Assembly (NCBI GenBank): GCA_963799395.1
Contig: CAWCWZ010000055.1
Location: forward strand, 1-64,000
Source: Bog-752 sp963799395
GTDB lineage: Bacteria > Actinomycetota > Thermoleophilia > UBA2241
Length of the DNA stretch: 64,000 nucleotides
Reading direction: 5' to 3'
The notes below the pieces were generated by a model. That model did not search any database, was not told where the DNA came from, and was given only the letters and a program-made list of their open reading frames with translations. Shown here one piece after another: positions 28,460 through 37,594 of this stretch. A program made the translations under genes and the position numbers. Within the stretch, counting starts at the first letter, position 1, and each line of letters begins with the position of its first letter.

Positions 28460-29305
28460 ATGGAAGAGGCTCGTGACCGCGGTGACCTCGCCCCACTGGC
28501 GTACAAGCTGAGGCGGGGCACCATCGAGACGCTGTGCCGCGCCCAGGCGGGACACCCCGGCGGCTGCCTGAGCGTCGCCGAGATCATGACCGCCCTGTAC
28601 TTCAAGGTACTGCGTCTCGATCCGGCAAACCCCGGCTGGGAGGACCGCGACAGATTCATCCTCTCCAAGGGTCACGCGGCCGTGATCTACTACGTCGCCC
28701 TCATGGAGCGCGGCTACTTCTCGGCGGACACACTCGCCACCTACGACCAGATCGACTCGATCCTGCAGGGCCACCCCGACCTCCACACGCCCGGTGTCGA
28801 CATGGCCTCCGGCTCGCTCGGCCAGGGACTCTCGGCAGGCGTCGGCATGGCGCTCGGCGCGCGGCTCGATAGCCGCCACGACGTGCGCGTCTATGTGCTG
28901 CTGGGCGACGGCGAGCTGCAGGAAGGCCAGGTCTGGGAGGCCGCCCTGGCCGGCGCCAAGTACGGGCTCGACTCGCTCGTGGCGATCGTCGACGACAACC
29001 ACGTCCAGCTCATGGGCGACACGGCCGCGATCATGCCGGTCGAGCCCATTCCCGACAAGTGGCGGGCCTTCGGCTGGAACGTGATCGAGTGCGACGGCCA
29101 CGACATCGAGGCGATCGTGGCCGCCTGCGAGGCGGCCAAGGCCGTGAAGGGGCGCCCCAGCGTCATCGTTGCCCAGACCATCAAGGGCAAGGGCGTCTCG
29201 TTCATGGAGAACACGCACCTGTGGCACTCGGCCCTGGTCTCCGAGGAACAGGAGGAGCAGGCGCTCGCCGAGCTGTGCGCGGCGGAGGTGGCCTTCAATG
29301 CCTGA
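28460..29305 (+). CDS. Transketolase, N-terminal subunit
   Basis: 281 residues from ATG 28460 (GGGAGGAG upstream). Thiamine-diphosphate-binding half of a split transketolase: RAQAGHPGGCLSVAEIM, FILSKGHAAVIYYVALMERG, GSLGQGLSAGVGMALGAR, and the ThDP motif GDGELQEGQVWEAALAGAKYG with DDNHVQLMG. It overlaps the C-terminal subunit gene by 8 bases. Split transketolases of this kind often sit in sugar or polyol degradation operons, here beside inositol-type genes. Confidence 0.92.
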   Translation: MEEARDRGDLAPLAYKLRRGTIETLCRAQAGHPGGCLSVAEIMTALYFKVLRLDPANPGWEDRDRFILSKGHAAVIYYVALMERGYFSADTLATYDQIDSILQGHPDLHTPGVDMASGSLGQGLSAGVGMALGARLDSRHDVRVYVLLGDGELQEGQVWEAALAGAKYGLDSLVAIVDDNHVQLMGDTAAIMPVEPIPDKWRAFGWNVIECDGHDIEAIVAACEAAKAVKGRPSVIVAQTIKGKGVSFMENTHLWHSALVSEEQEEQALAELCAAEVAFNA

Positions 29306-30260
29306 GCTCATGGCCCAGCGCGACGCCTTCGGCAAGGCCCTGGTCGAGCTCGGCGCGCTGAACGAGCGGGTCGTCGTCATCGACGCCGACCTCGCGTCGT
29401 CGACCAAGGTGAACCTCTTCGAGGCCGCCTACCCCGAGCGCTTCTTTCAGATGGGGGTCACCGAACAGAACGTGATGAGCGTGGCGGCCGGCTTTGCCAC
29501 CATGGGCTTCGTGCCCTTCGCCAACACCTTCGCCTGCTTTGCCACCAAGCGTGCGCTCGATCAGATCCGCATCTCGATCGCTCAGCCGCGCCTGTCGGTG
29601 GTCGTTATCGGCGGCTACGGCAGCCTGTTCGTGGGCAAGAGCGGCAAGACCCACCAGGCCGTCCAGGACGCGGCCATCATGAGGGCCATGCCCAACATGA
29701 CCGTCGTGGCGCCGGGCGACGGCGTCGAGGCCCGCAAGGCGGTCTTCGCCGTCGCCGAGTACGGCGGGCCCATCTACCTGCGCCTCACCCGCGACCCCTG
29801 CCCGGTCGTGTTCGACGACGGCTACGACTTCAGGATCGGTCCCGCGGTGGTCGTGCGCGAGGGCAGCGACGTCACCATCATGACCACCGGCATCATGCTG
29901 GGCCGCGCCGTCGAGGCGGCCGAGCTGCTCCAGACCGAGGGCATCAGCGCCCACATCCTGCACGTCCCCACGCTCAAGCCGCTCGACGTCGAGTCGATCG
30001 TCGCCGCCGCCGAGAGGACCGGCCTGGTCGTCACGGCCGAGGAGCACACCGTCATCGGCGGCCTCGGAGGCGCCGTCGCCGAGACGCTCGGCGAGCACCG
30101 GCCGACGCCCATGAAGCGCGTCGGCATCGCCGACGTGTACAGCGAGTCGGCGCCGAACGACGCGCTGCTCGAAAAGTACGGCTTGACCACCGGCCACATC
30201 GTTGCCGCCGCGACCGCACTGGTCTCCGGCACGACGGCCGCCACGTCGGCGAAGCGCTAA
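29298..30260 (+). CDS. Transketolase, C-terminal subunit
   Basis: 320 residues from ATG 29298, overlapping the previous gene. Pyrimidine-binding domain (GVTEQNVMSVAAGFATMGFVP, with the catalytic Glu of TEQN) and C-terminal domain (VVTAEEHTVIGGLGGAVAE). With the N-terminal subunit it transfers two-carbon ketol units. In this cluster it may replace a separate ThDP-dependent cleavage step of cyclitol breakdown; that is inference. Confidence 0.92.
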   Translation: MPELMAQRDAFGKALVELGALNERVVVIDADLASSTKVNLFEAAYPERFFQMGVTEQNVMSVAAGFATMGFVPFANTFACFATKRALDQIRISIAQPRLSVVVIGGYGSLFVGKSGKTHQAVQDAAIMRAMPNMTVVAPGDGVEARKAVFAVAEYGGPIYLRLTRDPCPVVFDDGYDFRIGPAVVVREGSDVTIMTTGIMLGRAVEAAELLQTEGISAHILHVPTLKPLDVESIVAAAERTGLVVTAEEHTVIGGLGGAVAETLGEHRPTPMKRVGIADVYSESAPNDALLEKYGLTTGHIVAAATALVSGTTAATSAKR

Positions 30261-30272
30261 GGAGGAGAACTC

Positions 30273-31367
30273 ATGGCAGTCCTGTCTACGAATCGTCCCG
30301 ACCTGTTCTTCGAAGACACCGCCGTCGGTCGGATGTTCAAGGAGCTGTGGGAAGCCGACACGGCCCAGATCGAAGCCGTCCTGGCCGACTACGGCATCCC
30401 GTCGCCGTGCGAGTGGGCCAAGCCCGGCAGCTACATCCAGACGACCATTCGGGCGCAGGTCGAACAGAACCGCCGCAAGAACGACGTCGTGCTCATCCCC
30501 GTCGGCTGCACCGAAAACCACGGCCGCCACACGGTGACGGCCATGGACACGTTCTTCGTCAGTCAGCTCTGCGAAGCCGTGCATCGCTTCACCGCCAAGC
30601 GTGGCGCGCCCGTGTCGGTGGCCATCCCGCCGCTGATGTACGGCGGTCATCCCTACCATCACCTCGGCATGCCGGGCACCGTCATGCTGCGCGAGGAAGT
30701 GGTCGAGGAGACCCTCGTCGACGTCATGCTCGGCCTCTGGAACGACGGCTTTCGCAAGCAGATCATCGTCAACAACCACGGGCACCTCTGGATGCTCGAG
30801 TCGGCGTTGCACAAGTTCCTCAAGCGTTACCAGCTCCCCGGCGTCTACCGGGTGATCGACTGGCATCGCTCGGTCAAGGACTTCTTCCGCACCAAGGACA
30901 TGGGCGGCGAGTGGGACACGCAGTTCATCCACGCCGACGAAGCCGAGACGTCGATCGGCCTGCTGTTCTTCCCCGAGATGGTCGACATGCAGTACGCCGT
31001 CGAGACCGAGACCAAGCAGTACCTGCCGGGCGGCCACTTCAACAACTCGGTCGATGGCATCAACCGGCCGCAACGCTGGTCCGAGGGCGAGGGCCACTTC
31101 GCCATCGAGTTCTTCGGCACGCCCGAGGGCGTCGTCGGCAAGCCCACCCTGGGTGACGCCGAGAAGGCCAAACGTCCGGTGGCGGCTTTCTGCAGGTACC
31201 TCACCATGATCGTCGACGACATCCTTGAGGTCTTCCCGGCCGGGACCGTCCCACCCGTCGAAGAGACGACCTTCCGCTCGGCGGCCGACATGGAGCCCTT
31301 CCTGCGCGAGCCGGGCAGCCCCGGCTGGAAGCCGATCACGGCGTTGCCCATCCTGGGCCAGCACTGA
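30273..31367 (+). CDS. iolN: Creatininase-family amidohydrolase, likely 3-dehydro-scyllo-inosose hydrolase (IolN-like)
   Basis: 364 residues from ATG 30273, with AAGGAGG upstream. Creatininase-fold metal ligands are visible: IPVGCTENHGRHTVTAMDT (Glu, His, Asp), MYGGHPYHHLGMPG, VNNHGHLWMLES and FIHADEAETSIG. The overall pattern matches the hydrolase of the Thermotoga-type myo-inositol pathway, which opens the diketo-inositol ring. Neighbours with IolO- and IolM-like features support this. Alternative: another cyclic-diketone or lactam hydrolase of the creatininase superfamily. Confidence 0.7.
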   Translation: MAVLSTNRPDLFFEDTAVGRMFKELWEADTAQIEAVLADYGIPSPCEWAKPGSYIQTTIRAQVEQNRRKNDVVLIPVGCTENHGRHTVTAMDTFFVSQLCEAVHRFTAKRGAPVSVAIPPLMYGGHPYHHLGMPGTVMLREEVVEETLVDVMLGLWNDGFRKQIIVNNHGHLWMLESALHKFLKRYQLPGVYRVIDWHRSVKDFFRTKDMGGEWDTQFIHADEAETSIGLLFFPEMVDMQYAVETETKQYLPGGHFNNSVDGINRPQRWSEGEGHFAIEFFGTPEGVVGKPTLGDAEKAKRPVAAFCRYLTMIVDDILEVFPAGTVPPVEETTFRSAADMEPFLREPGSPGWKPITALPILGQH

Positions 31368-31401
31368 CCGGCCCGGACGGCGTGAGCGGCATGGAAGAGC
31401 G

Positions 31402-32280
31402 ATGACGCAGCCCCTCGAAAGCGTCGCCGGCGCCGACGCGCAGCGACCGCGGCTGCCCGACGCCGAGGGGTCGCCGGTGCGCAGCATCTCGCGCGCCGTG
31501 GCCATCCTCGACCAGTTCTCGCTCGAGCGGCCGGAGCTCTCCTTCACCGAGATCAGCTCCGGCATCGGCCTCACCAAGAGCACGACGCACCGGTTGCTCG
31601 GCGCGCTGCGCCACGAGGAGATGATCGAGTTCGATCCGGCCAGCCGGCGCTACCGGCTGGGGCTCCGCGTCTTCAGGCTGGGCAGCGTCGTCTCCAAGAC
31701 GATGGAGCTGGCGACGCGTTCGGATTCGCTGCTCGAGGTCCTGGCCGAGGAGGTCGGCGAGACGGCCTTCGTGGTCGTGCCCGACGGCGACGAAGCCCTG
31801 TGCATCAGGCGCTTCGACTCGCGCAGCGAGCTGCGCGTCCTGTTCCTCGAGGTGGGCAAGCGTCAGCCCTTCAACTGCGGGGCGGCTCCCCGGGTGCTGC
31901 TCGCCCACTTGCCGGCTCGGCGCTGGGAGGAGGTCGTGTCACGTCACGTGCGGGCGATGACCGCGCATTCCCTGGTCTCGCGAGCGGCCCTCGACCGCGA
32001 CCGCCGCGAGATCCTCGAGCGGGGGTACGCGGTGAGCCGCGAAGACGTCACTTCGCACGCCTGTGCTGTCGGCGCTCCAGTGCGCGATCACACCGGCCGG
32101 GTGGTGGCCGCCGTGAGCCTTTCCGGCATCGAACAGCGGTTCAGCTCCGAGCGGCTGCCGCGGCTCATCGAGGCGATCGTCGAGGCCGGCGTGGAGCTGT
32201 CGCACCGGCTCGGTCACGTGGCCGGCGCCGAGGCCCGCGGGCACGTGTCGGCGGCCCACGAACAGGGCGGCCGGTCGTGA
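31402..32280 (+). CDS. IclR-family regulator of the inositol-type cluster
   Basis: 292 residues from ATG 31402. Winged helix (SISRAVAILDQFSLERPELS, then EISSGIGLTKSTTHRLLGAL, about residues 28-75) and an IclR effector domain (HSLVSRAALDRDRREILERGYAVSREDV; CAVGAPVRDHTGRVVAAVSLSG). It lies inside the operon; its stop overlaps the next gene's GTG. Likely local regulator acting on the paired TTCC-N7-GGA sites at 28378-28412. Confidence 0.88.
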   Translation: MTQPLESVAGADAQRPRLPDAEGSPVRSISRAVAILDQFSLERPELSFTEISSGIGLTKSTTHRLLGALRHEEMIEFDPASRRYRLGLRVFRLGSVVSKTMELATRSDSLLEVLAEEVGETAFVVVPDGDEALCIRRFDSRSELRVLFLEVGKRQPFNCGAAPRVLLAHLPARRWEEVVSRHVRAMTAHSLVSRAALDRDRREILERGYAVSREDVTSHACAVGAPVRDHTGRVVAAVSLSGIEQRFSSERLPRLIEAIVEAGVELSHRLGHVAGAEARGHVSAAHEQGGRS

Positions 32281-33113
32281 GCTGGAAGGCGTGCGTGGCC
32301 ACTTCGGCCGGGCCCACCGGCTTTGGCCCGATGCTCTATGCGGGGCATGTCCGCGAGTGCGTCGCGGTCTCGCGTGAGCTCGGCTTCGAGGGCATCGAGA
32401 TCAGCATGCGCAGCCCCGACGAGCTCGACCGCGACGAGCTCGAGGAGCTGCTGCGCGCCGGCGGCCTCGAGCTCGCGGCGCTCGCCAGCGGCCGTCTCTT
32501 TCTCGAGGACGGGCTTTCGTTGTCCGACGCCGACGAGACGATGCGCGCCGGCGCCGTCTCGCGCGTGACGGAACTGATCGACTACGGCGCGGCCTTCGGG
32601 GCTCCCGTGATCGTCGGCCTGGCAAGGGGCAACCGACCGCCCGACGGCGACCTCGAGGGCGCCGTCGGGCGCTTCGTGGCGAGCATGCGCGAGTGCGCCG
32701 ATCACGCCGCCACCCTCGGCGCCGGCCTCGTGGTCGAGGCCATCAACCGCTACGAGACGGCGCTGCTGAACACGGCGGCGCAGACGGTCGCCGCAGTCGA
32801 GCGGATCGACAGGGCCAACGTGGGCGTGCTGCTCGACGCCTTCCACATGAACATCGAAGAGAGCTGCATCGGCGACGCCATCCGGGCGACCGGGGCGCGC
32901 CTGCGGCACTTCCACCTGGTCGACAGCAACCGCCGCGCAGCCGGCCTGGGTCACCTCGACTTCGACGAGGTCGTCGCGGCGCTTGACGGCGTCGGCTACG
33001 ACGGCTGGCTTTCGGCGGAGGTCCTGCCGCTGCCCGACGACCGGGCGGCGGCCGAGCAGGCGCGGCGCTACGTCGCGGCCATCAACCAGTCCGTGATCCC
33101 ACGTCACATCTGA
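32277..33113 (+). CDS. iolO: Sugar-phosphate isomerase/epimerase family (IolO-like)
   Basis: 278 residues from GTG 32277, overlapping the IclR stop (GTGA). TIM-barrel of the AP-endonuclease-2 superfamily: ELGFEGIEISMRSPDEL, VVEAINRYETALLNT (metal-binding Glu), GVLLDAFHMNIEE (Asp, His), RHFHLVDSNRRAAGLGHLDF (His) and GWLSAEVLPLP (Glu). In the Thermotoga-type inositol route IolO is 5-dehydro-L-gluconate epimerase. That role is inferred from neighbours; other sugar epimerases look alike. Confidence 0.75.
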   Translation: MSWKACVATSAGPTGFGPMLYAGHVRECVAVSRELGFEGIEISMRSPDELDRDELEELLRAGGLELAALASGRLFLEDGLSLSDADETMRAGAVSRVTELIDYGAAFGAPVIVGLARGNRPPDGDLEGAVGRFVASMRECADHAATLGAGLVVEAINRYETALLNTAAQTVAAVERIDRANVGVLLDAFHMNIEESCIGDAIRATGARLRHFHLVDSNRRAAGLGHLDFDEVVAALDGVGYDGWLSAEVLPLPDDRAAAEQARRYVAAINQSVIPRHI

Positions 33114-33126
33114 AAGGGGCGGAGCA

Positions 33127-34212
33127 ATGGGCGACATACCTTCCACCATGAAGGCCGTGGTCCTCAAGGGGCCGAACGAGTTCGAGCTGCAGGAGGTGCC
33201 GGTTCCCCGGCCGACCGGCGACGAGGTGCTCTGTCGCGTGCGCGCCATCGCCATCTGCGGGACCGATCCCAAGATCGTGGCGGGCAAGTTCCCGGGCATG
33301 TGGCCGCCCGCCTACCCGTGCATCATCGGCCACGAGTGGGCCGGCGAGGTCGTCGAGCTCTCCGAGGATCTCACGGCCTCAAAGAAGGTCGCCGCCAAGT
33401 ACGCGGTCGGCACCCGCGTGGCCGGCGAGGCCCACAAGGGCTGCGGCATCTGCCTCAACTGCATGACCGGCCACTACACCGTGTGCCTGAACTACGGCGA
33501 CAACGCTTCGGGCCACCGTCACTACGGCTTCACCTCGCAGGGCGCCTACGCCCAGTACATCGTGTCGTCGGTCAAATCGGTGACCCCGCTGCCCGAGGGC
33601 CTGTCCTACCATCAGGGCGCGATGCTCGACTCGGCCGGCGTCGCCCTGCACGGGGTGCAGCGCGGCGGCGTCACGACCGGCGACGCCGTTCTCATCACCG
33701 GCCCGGGCGCCGTGGGCAACTTCTCGTTCCAGTACGCCAGGGCCTCGGGCGCCCGCTTCGTGGCCGTGATCGGCCGCGGCCCGCGGCTCGAGCAGGCCGT
33801 CAGGATGGGCGCCATCGGCATCGACTACGAGAAGGTCGACGACCCGGTGGCCAAGGTCCTCGAGCTCACCGGTGGCATCGGCGTCGACTGCACCGTCGAG
33901 TGCGCCGGCACGCAGCAGGCGATCGACTGGGCCATCAAGGCGACGCGCAAGGGCGGCCGTCTCGTCATGAACGGCCTGCCGACCTCGACCATCGAGGTTC
34001 CCTGGGGCCCGATGACGCTGGCCGAGCTCGACATCCTCGGCGTGCGCGCCAATCCCAACACGGCCGCTCCGGCGCTGGCGCTCATGGCCAGCGGCGCGGT
34101 CACGACCGAGGGCATCCACACCCACACGTTCCCGCTCGACCAGTTCGCCGAGGCGCTCGCCACGTTCGTCGAGCGCCGCGATGGCGCCATGAAGGTCGTG
34201 CTTGAGCCGTGA
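33127..34212 (+). CDS. iolM: Zinc-dependent medium-chain dehydrogenase (IolM-like)
   Basis: 361 residues from ATG 33127. MDR alcohol-dehydrogenase fold: catalytic zinc site CGTDPKIV and GHEWAGEVVEL, structural-zinc-like cysteines CGICLNCMTGHYTVCLNYG, and the nucleotide-binding motif GPGAVGNFSFQYARASG. Within this cluster it would be the scyllo-inosose 3-dehydrogenase. No IolG (inositol 2-dehydrogenase) is present in the window, so the pathway assignment is incomplete. Confidence 0.8.
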   Translation: MGDIPSTMKAVVLKGPNEFELQEVPVPRPTGDEVLCRVRAIAICGTDPKIVAGKFPGMWPPAYPCIIGHEWAGEVVELSEDLTASKKVAAKYAVGTRVAGEAHKGCGICLNCMTGHYTVCLNYGDNASGHRHYGFTSQGAYAQYIVSSVKSVTPLPEGLSYHQGAMLDSAGVALHGVQRGGVTTGDAVLITGPGAVGNFSFQYARASGARFVAVIGRGPRLEQAVRMGAIGIDYEKVDDPVAKVLELTGGIGVDCTVECAGTQQAIDWAIKATRKGGRLVMNGLPTSTIEVPWGPMTLAELDILGVRANPNTAAPALALMASGAVTTEGIHTHTFPLDQFAEALATFVERRDGAMKVVLEP

Positions 34213-34284
34213 CGCGGGCGGCGCCGAGCGCTCGTGTCACAAGGACCGAAGGCCTCAGAAGACCAAGCTAGGAGGACGAACACG

Positions 34285-34668
34285 ATGGCCGAAGCAACAC
34301 AGGCAGCAAAGGGCAAGGTGTGCAACGTCAGGGACGTCGAGTTCAGGCCGAACCCGCCCAAGCACGAGGTGACCCGCGGCTGGCCCCTGGTCAACCCCAA
34401 GACCTGCCCAGGCGCCCAGCTCGAGTTCCACATCACCGAGATCCAGCCCGAGGGTGCGGCCCTCGACGACGTCCACGAGAAGGAAGACCACGTCTTCTAC
34501 GTGCTCTCTGGTCGCGCCATGGCCAAGGTCGGCGACGACGACTTCCTGGTCGAGCAGGGCGACGCGCTCTACGTCCCCAAGAACACGGTGCACAATTTCC
34601 GTATCCAGGGCGGCGAGGTCTTCCGCATCGCGGTCGTCTTTGCGCCGGCCCGCGACATCTGGGGCTGA
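34285..34668 (+). CDS. Cupin-domain protein
   Basis: 127 residues from ATG 34285 (AGGAGG 8 bases upstream). A single cupin barrel: DVHEKEDHVFYVLSGRAMAKVG and GDALYVPKNTVHNFRIQGGE carry the His/Glu metal-binding pattern. Possibly an isomerase, sensor or small dioxygenase. Last gene of the inositol-type cluster, followed by a strong hairpin. Confidence 0.75.
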   Translation: MAEATQAAKGKVCNVRDVEFRPNPPKHEVTRGWPLVNPKTCPGAQLEFHITEIQPEGAALDDVHEKEDHVFYVLSGRAMAKVGDDDFLVEQGDALYVPKNTVHNFRIQGGEVFRIAVVFAPARDIWG

Positions 34669-34764
34669 GAGCTCCGGCACGTGCGGCGCGGCACGCGCCG
34701 CAGCGGTAGCCTGACCGGCCCTGGCGCACAGACGAAGCGACAGGGCCCGGCGACGGTGTACCCA

Positions 34765-34804
34765 GGCGAGGGGGGCCCGGCCGCAAGGCCGGGCCCCCCT
34801 CGCC
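34765..34804 (+). terminator. Perfect 18-bp GC hairpin after the cupin gene
   Basis: Arms 34765-34782 and 34787-34804 are exact reverse complements around GCAA. No T-run. It ends the 28.4-34.7 kb cluster. Confidence 0.7.
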
Positions 34805-34962
34805 GCGTGTAGGCGACCATCTCTCGGGGTAGCAACGGGGGCACCGGTCGGCGGCGGCGCCGGGCGGGGCAGGAAGCGGCGCACGGGGCACCGGGACCCG
34901 CCAGGGGGAGTGATGCTCGGGCGATCCAGCGGATTCCCACAGCACGGCGTGGACGACGACCG

Positions 34963-35899
34963 TTGACCGCCGGCGCGCAGAGGGTCGCGGCGCCGTCGCG
35001 GTCGGGGCCGGGACTGCCGGCCGCCATCTTCGACTTCTCGCGTGGCAAGCAGGCCCTGCTCACCGTCGCCCAGCCGGCCTTGGGCGCCGTGCTCGCCCTG
35101 GCCGGCCTGCCCTCGTGGCGCGTGATCGCCATCGGCCTGCCGGCCGCCTGCGCCGCCTCGTTTGCCCTCTACGCCCTGAACGACCTGCTCGACCGCAAGG
35201 TCGATGCGCGCTCGCTCGCGGTCGGCAAGTCCGAGGTGCCCGAGCACGACATCGATACGGCCTTCGTGCGCCACCCTCTGGCCCGCGGCGTGCTCAGCCT
35301 GCGCGTCTCGGTGGCGTGGGTCGCGGGCCTGATCGCCGTGGCCGTGGTGGGCACCGCCCTCCTGAACCCGCTCTCCCTGCTGTTCTTCGGCGCCGCGGTG
35401 GCGACGCAGTTCGTGTACTGCGCGCTGCGCTCGGTCACCTGCTGGAAGACCGTCCTGTCGGGCGTGATGGTGGGCTTCGGCGGCCTGGCCGGCTGGGTGG
35501 CGGTGGCGCCGCTGCGCTGGAGCGCCCTCGCCGTGTTCGTCTTTCTGGCCTGCTGGGAGATCGGCGGGCGCAACATCGTCAATGACCTGAGCGATCTGGA
35601 AAGCGACGCGCGCGTCGGCATCCGCACCGTCGCCAGCGTGCGCGGCGAGGCCGCCGCGGCGCGCGCCGCGGCGGCCGTGGCCGACCGCCTGCCTGGTCTC
35701 GACGGCGCTGTTGCCGATGCCGTTGGCGTCGGTCGTGCTGGCGCTTGTCTTCGGCGTCTGGTCGCTGGCCTGGCCGGCCGTCAACCTGCTGCGCCGGCCG
35801 ACCCCGGCGCAGGCGGCGTCGTACTTCAACCACGGCAGCCCATACCCCGATCTCGTGCTGATCGCGGCGCTCGTGGGCCTCGCGCTCAGCGCCTCCTGA
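34963..35899 (+). CDS. ubiA: UbiA-family prenyltransferase, one frame change
   Basis: About 311 residues from TTG 34963 to TGA 35897. It attaches an isoprenoid chain to an aromatic acceptor in the membrane. Both Asp-rich motifs are visible (YALNDLLDRKVDARS and NIVNDLSDLESDARV) among about eight hydrophobic helices. An extra base near 35683 shifts the frame; the reading then continues STALLPMPLASVVLALVFG to the stop. The stop overlaps the ubiE/menG start. The pair suggests quinone synthesis (menaquinone or a related quinone); the acceptor is not determinable. Confidence 0.85.
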
Positions 35900-36734
35900 T
35901 GCGGCCCGCCGGCTTCCGCGATGCCGTCCGGCGCGCCGTGCGCGGCCCGCGCGGCGGGGCGCCCGACCTCGAGCCGTCCCACGTCGCCGACCTGTTCGAC
36001 CGCAACGTGGCCACCTACGACCGCGTCAACACCATCATCACCTTCGGCCTCGACGCGCGCTGGCGGCGCTGGGCGGCCCGGCAGGTCGCACCGCTTGCCG
36101 TCGGGTCGAGGGCTGCGGGGTACGGCCACGGTGCGCCGGCGACCCAGCGCGGCGACGGCCAGTCGCCGCCGGAACGGCCGCGGGTGCTCGACGCCTGCGC
36201 CGGCACGGGCCTGCTGGCGCTCGATCTCGCCCGTCGCGGGGCGACCGTGACGGCCGTCGACGCGGCGCCGGGCATGCTGGCGGTCGCGCGCGGCCGGGTG
36301 AGCGCGGCGAGGCTGCCGCTCGAGACGGTCGTCGCCGACCTGTCCGACCCGGCGACGGCCGCCACGCTCGGCGGTCCCTTCGACGCCGTCACAGTGGGCT
36401 TCGGGCTGCGCTACTTCGCCGACCCCGGCGCGCTGCTGCGGCCCCTGCGCGAGCTGCTCGTGCCGGGCGGCCGCCTGGTGGTCGTCGAAGCGGTGCGTCC
36501 TCCACGCGACCTCATGGGGGCTGCGGCCGGCCTCTACTTCTTCGCGGTGGCGCCGCGTCTGGGAACGGTGCTGGCCGGTCGCGGCGAGCTCTACGACTTT
36601 CTCACCGCCTCGACGCGCGCCCTGGGCTCGGCCGACGATGTGGCCGCTCACCTGGGGTCGCGGGGTTCAGGGTCGAGGCACAGCGGCGCTTCGCCTGCGG
36701 CGTCGTTGCCGGCTTCGTCGCCGCGCCGGCCTGA
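35899..36734 (+). CDS. ubiE: UbiE/MenG-type quinone C-methyltransferase, one frame change
   Basis: About 278 residues from ATG 35899 to TGA 36732. SAM-dependent methylation of demethylmenaquinone or a similar quinol. Visible: HVADLFDRNVATYDRVNTI, motif I VLDACAGTGLLALDLARRG, VGFGLRYFADPGALLRPL and GGRLVVVEAVRPP. One G is missing from the run at 36654-36657. Restoring it gives the normal C-terminus VAGFRVEAQRRFACGVVAGF. A Gly/Gln/Pro-rich insert of about 25 residues (near 75-100) precedes motif I. Confidence 0.85.
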
Positions 36735-36772
36735 GCGCGCTTGCGCGCCGCGGGTGTGTTCGAGTGTTCTCT

Positions 36773-37594
36773 TCAGGCCTTCCAGATCGCGATGTCGCCC
36801 ACGTTGATGTCGCTCATGGCGTCGACGGGGCCCATCTTCTGGCGCAGGAAGCCGGGCTTTTCGATCACCAGGGTGTACTTGCCGGGCTCGAGGTCGTTGA
36901 GCCAGAAGTCACCGAAGCCGTCGGTCGTCGCCACGGCCGTCGCCCCGGAGGCCGCGTGGGTCGCCACGACGGTCGCGCCCTCGGTGCACTCGTCGGTCTC
37001 GGGCTGGAAGACCGCACCGGCGATGAACGGCTTGGGCAGGCCGATGTAGAAGACCCGCGGCTTGACGTCCTTGTCGGGCTTGAGGGGTGCGGCCCGGGCG
37101 ATGAGCTCCTTGAGGTCCTCCTCTTCGCCGAACGTGAAGGCGCCCGTCGGGCAGGCGTCGACGCAGCGCGGCTCGGTCCAGCCGTCGTCGAGCAGGTGCG
37201 CGCAGAAGGTGCACTTCTGGGCGATGTTCAGCGAGTCGTTGAAGTAGATGACGTTCTCGTAGGGGCAGGCCGACAGGCAGAGCTGGTTGCCGCGGCACTT
37301 GACCGGATCGATGATCACGGCCCCGTCGTCGCGCTTATAGATGGCAGCGACGTTGCACGACTCGATGCAGGGCGCGTCGTCGCAGTGCTGGCAGATGCTG
37401 TGCAGGTAGGTGACCTTGACCTTGGGCACCTGGCCGCGCACGTCGTCCTTGATCTTGTTCCAGAACTGGCCGGTGTCGGGCTGCGGCTTGGCGATGGGCG
37501 ACCAGTCGTTGCCGACGTGCTCGTCCTTGCAGGCCACCTGGCAGTTGTAGCAGCCGTTGCAGATGGTGAGATCGATGACGAGGACCTTGGCCAT
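36773..37594 (-). CDS. Iron-sulfur beta subunit of a transhydroxylase-like molybdoenzyme (paralogue 1)
   Basis: 273 residues from ATG 37594, overlapping the alpha gene's stop (TGATG). Ferredoxin-type clusters: CNGCYNCQVACKDEH, CQHCDDAPCIESC, CLSACPYENV, CTFCAHLL with CVDACPTG. A C-terminal transthyretin/Ig-like domain follows (about 190-273: GAVFQPETDECTEGATVVAT, GDFWLNDLEPGKYTLVIEK), the architecture of the pyrogallol transhydroxylase beta chain. It transfers electrons to or from the alpha subunit. No signal peptide; cytoplasmic. Confidence 0.88.
   Translation of the reverse strand: MAKVLVIDLTICNGCYNCQVACKDEHVGNDWSPIAKPQPDTGQFWNKIKDDVRGQVPKVKVTYLHSICQHCDDAPCIESCNVAAIYKRDDGAVIIDPVKCRGNQLCLSACPYENVIYFNDSLNIAQKCTFCAHLLDDGWTEPRCVDACPTGAFTFGEEEDLKELIARAAPLKPDKDVKPRVFYIGLPKPFIAGAVFQPETDECTEGATVVATHAASGATAVATTDGFGDFWLNDLEPGKYTLVIEKPGFLRQKMGPVDAMSDINVGDIAIWKA

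Noticed and set aside
34963..36807. A 614-residue UbiA-UbiE fusion protein
   Set aside because: The middle of that frame is nonsense; the real UbiA C-terminus (STALLPMPLASVVLALVFG) is in another frame and ends at 35899, where ubiE starts.
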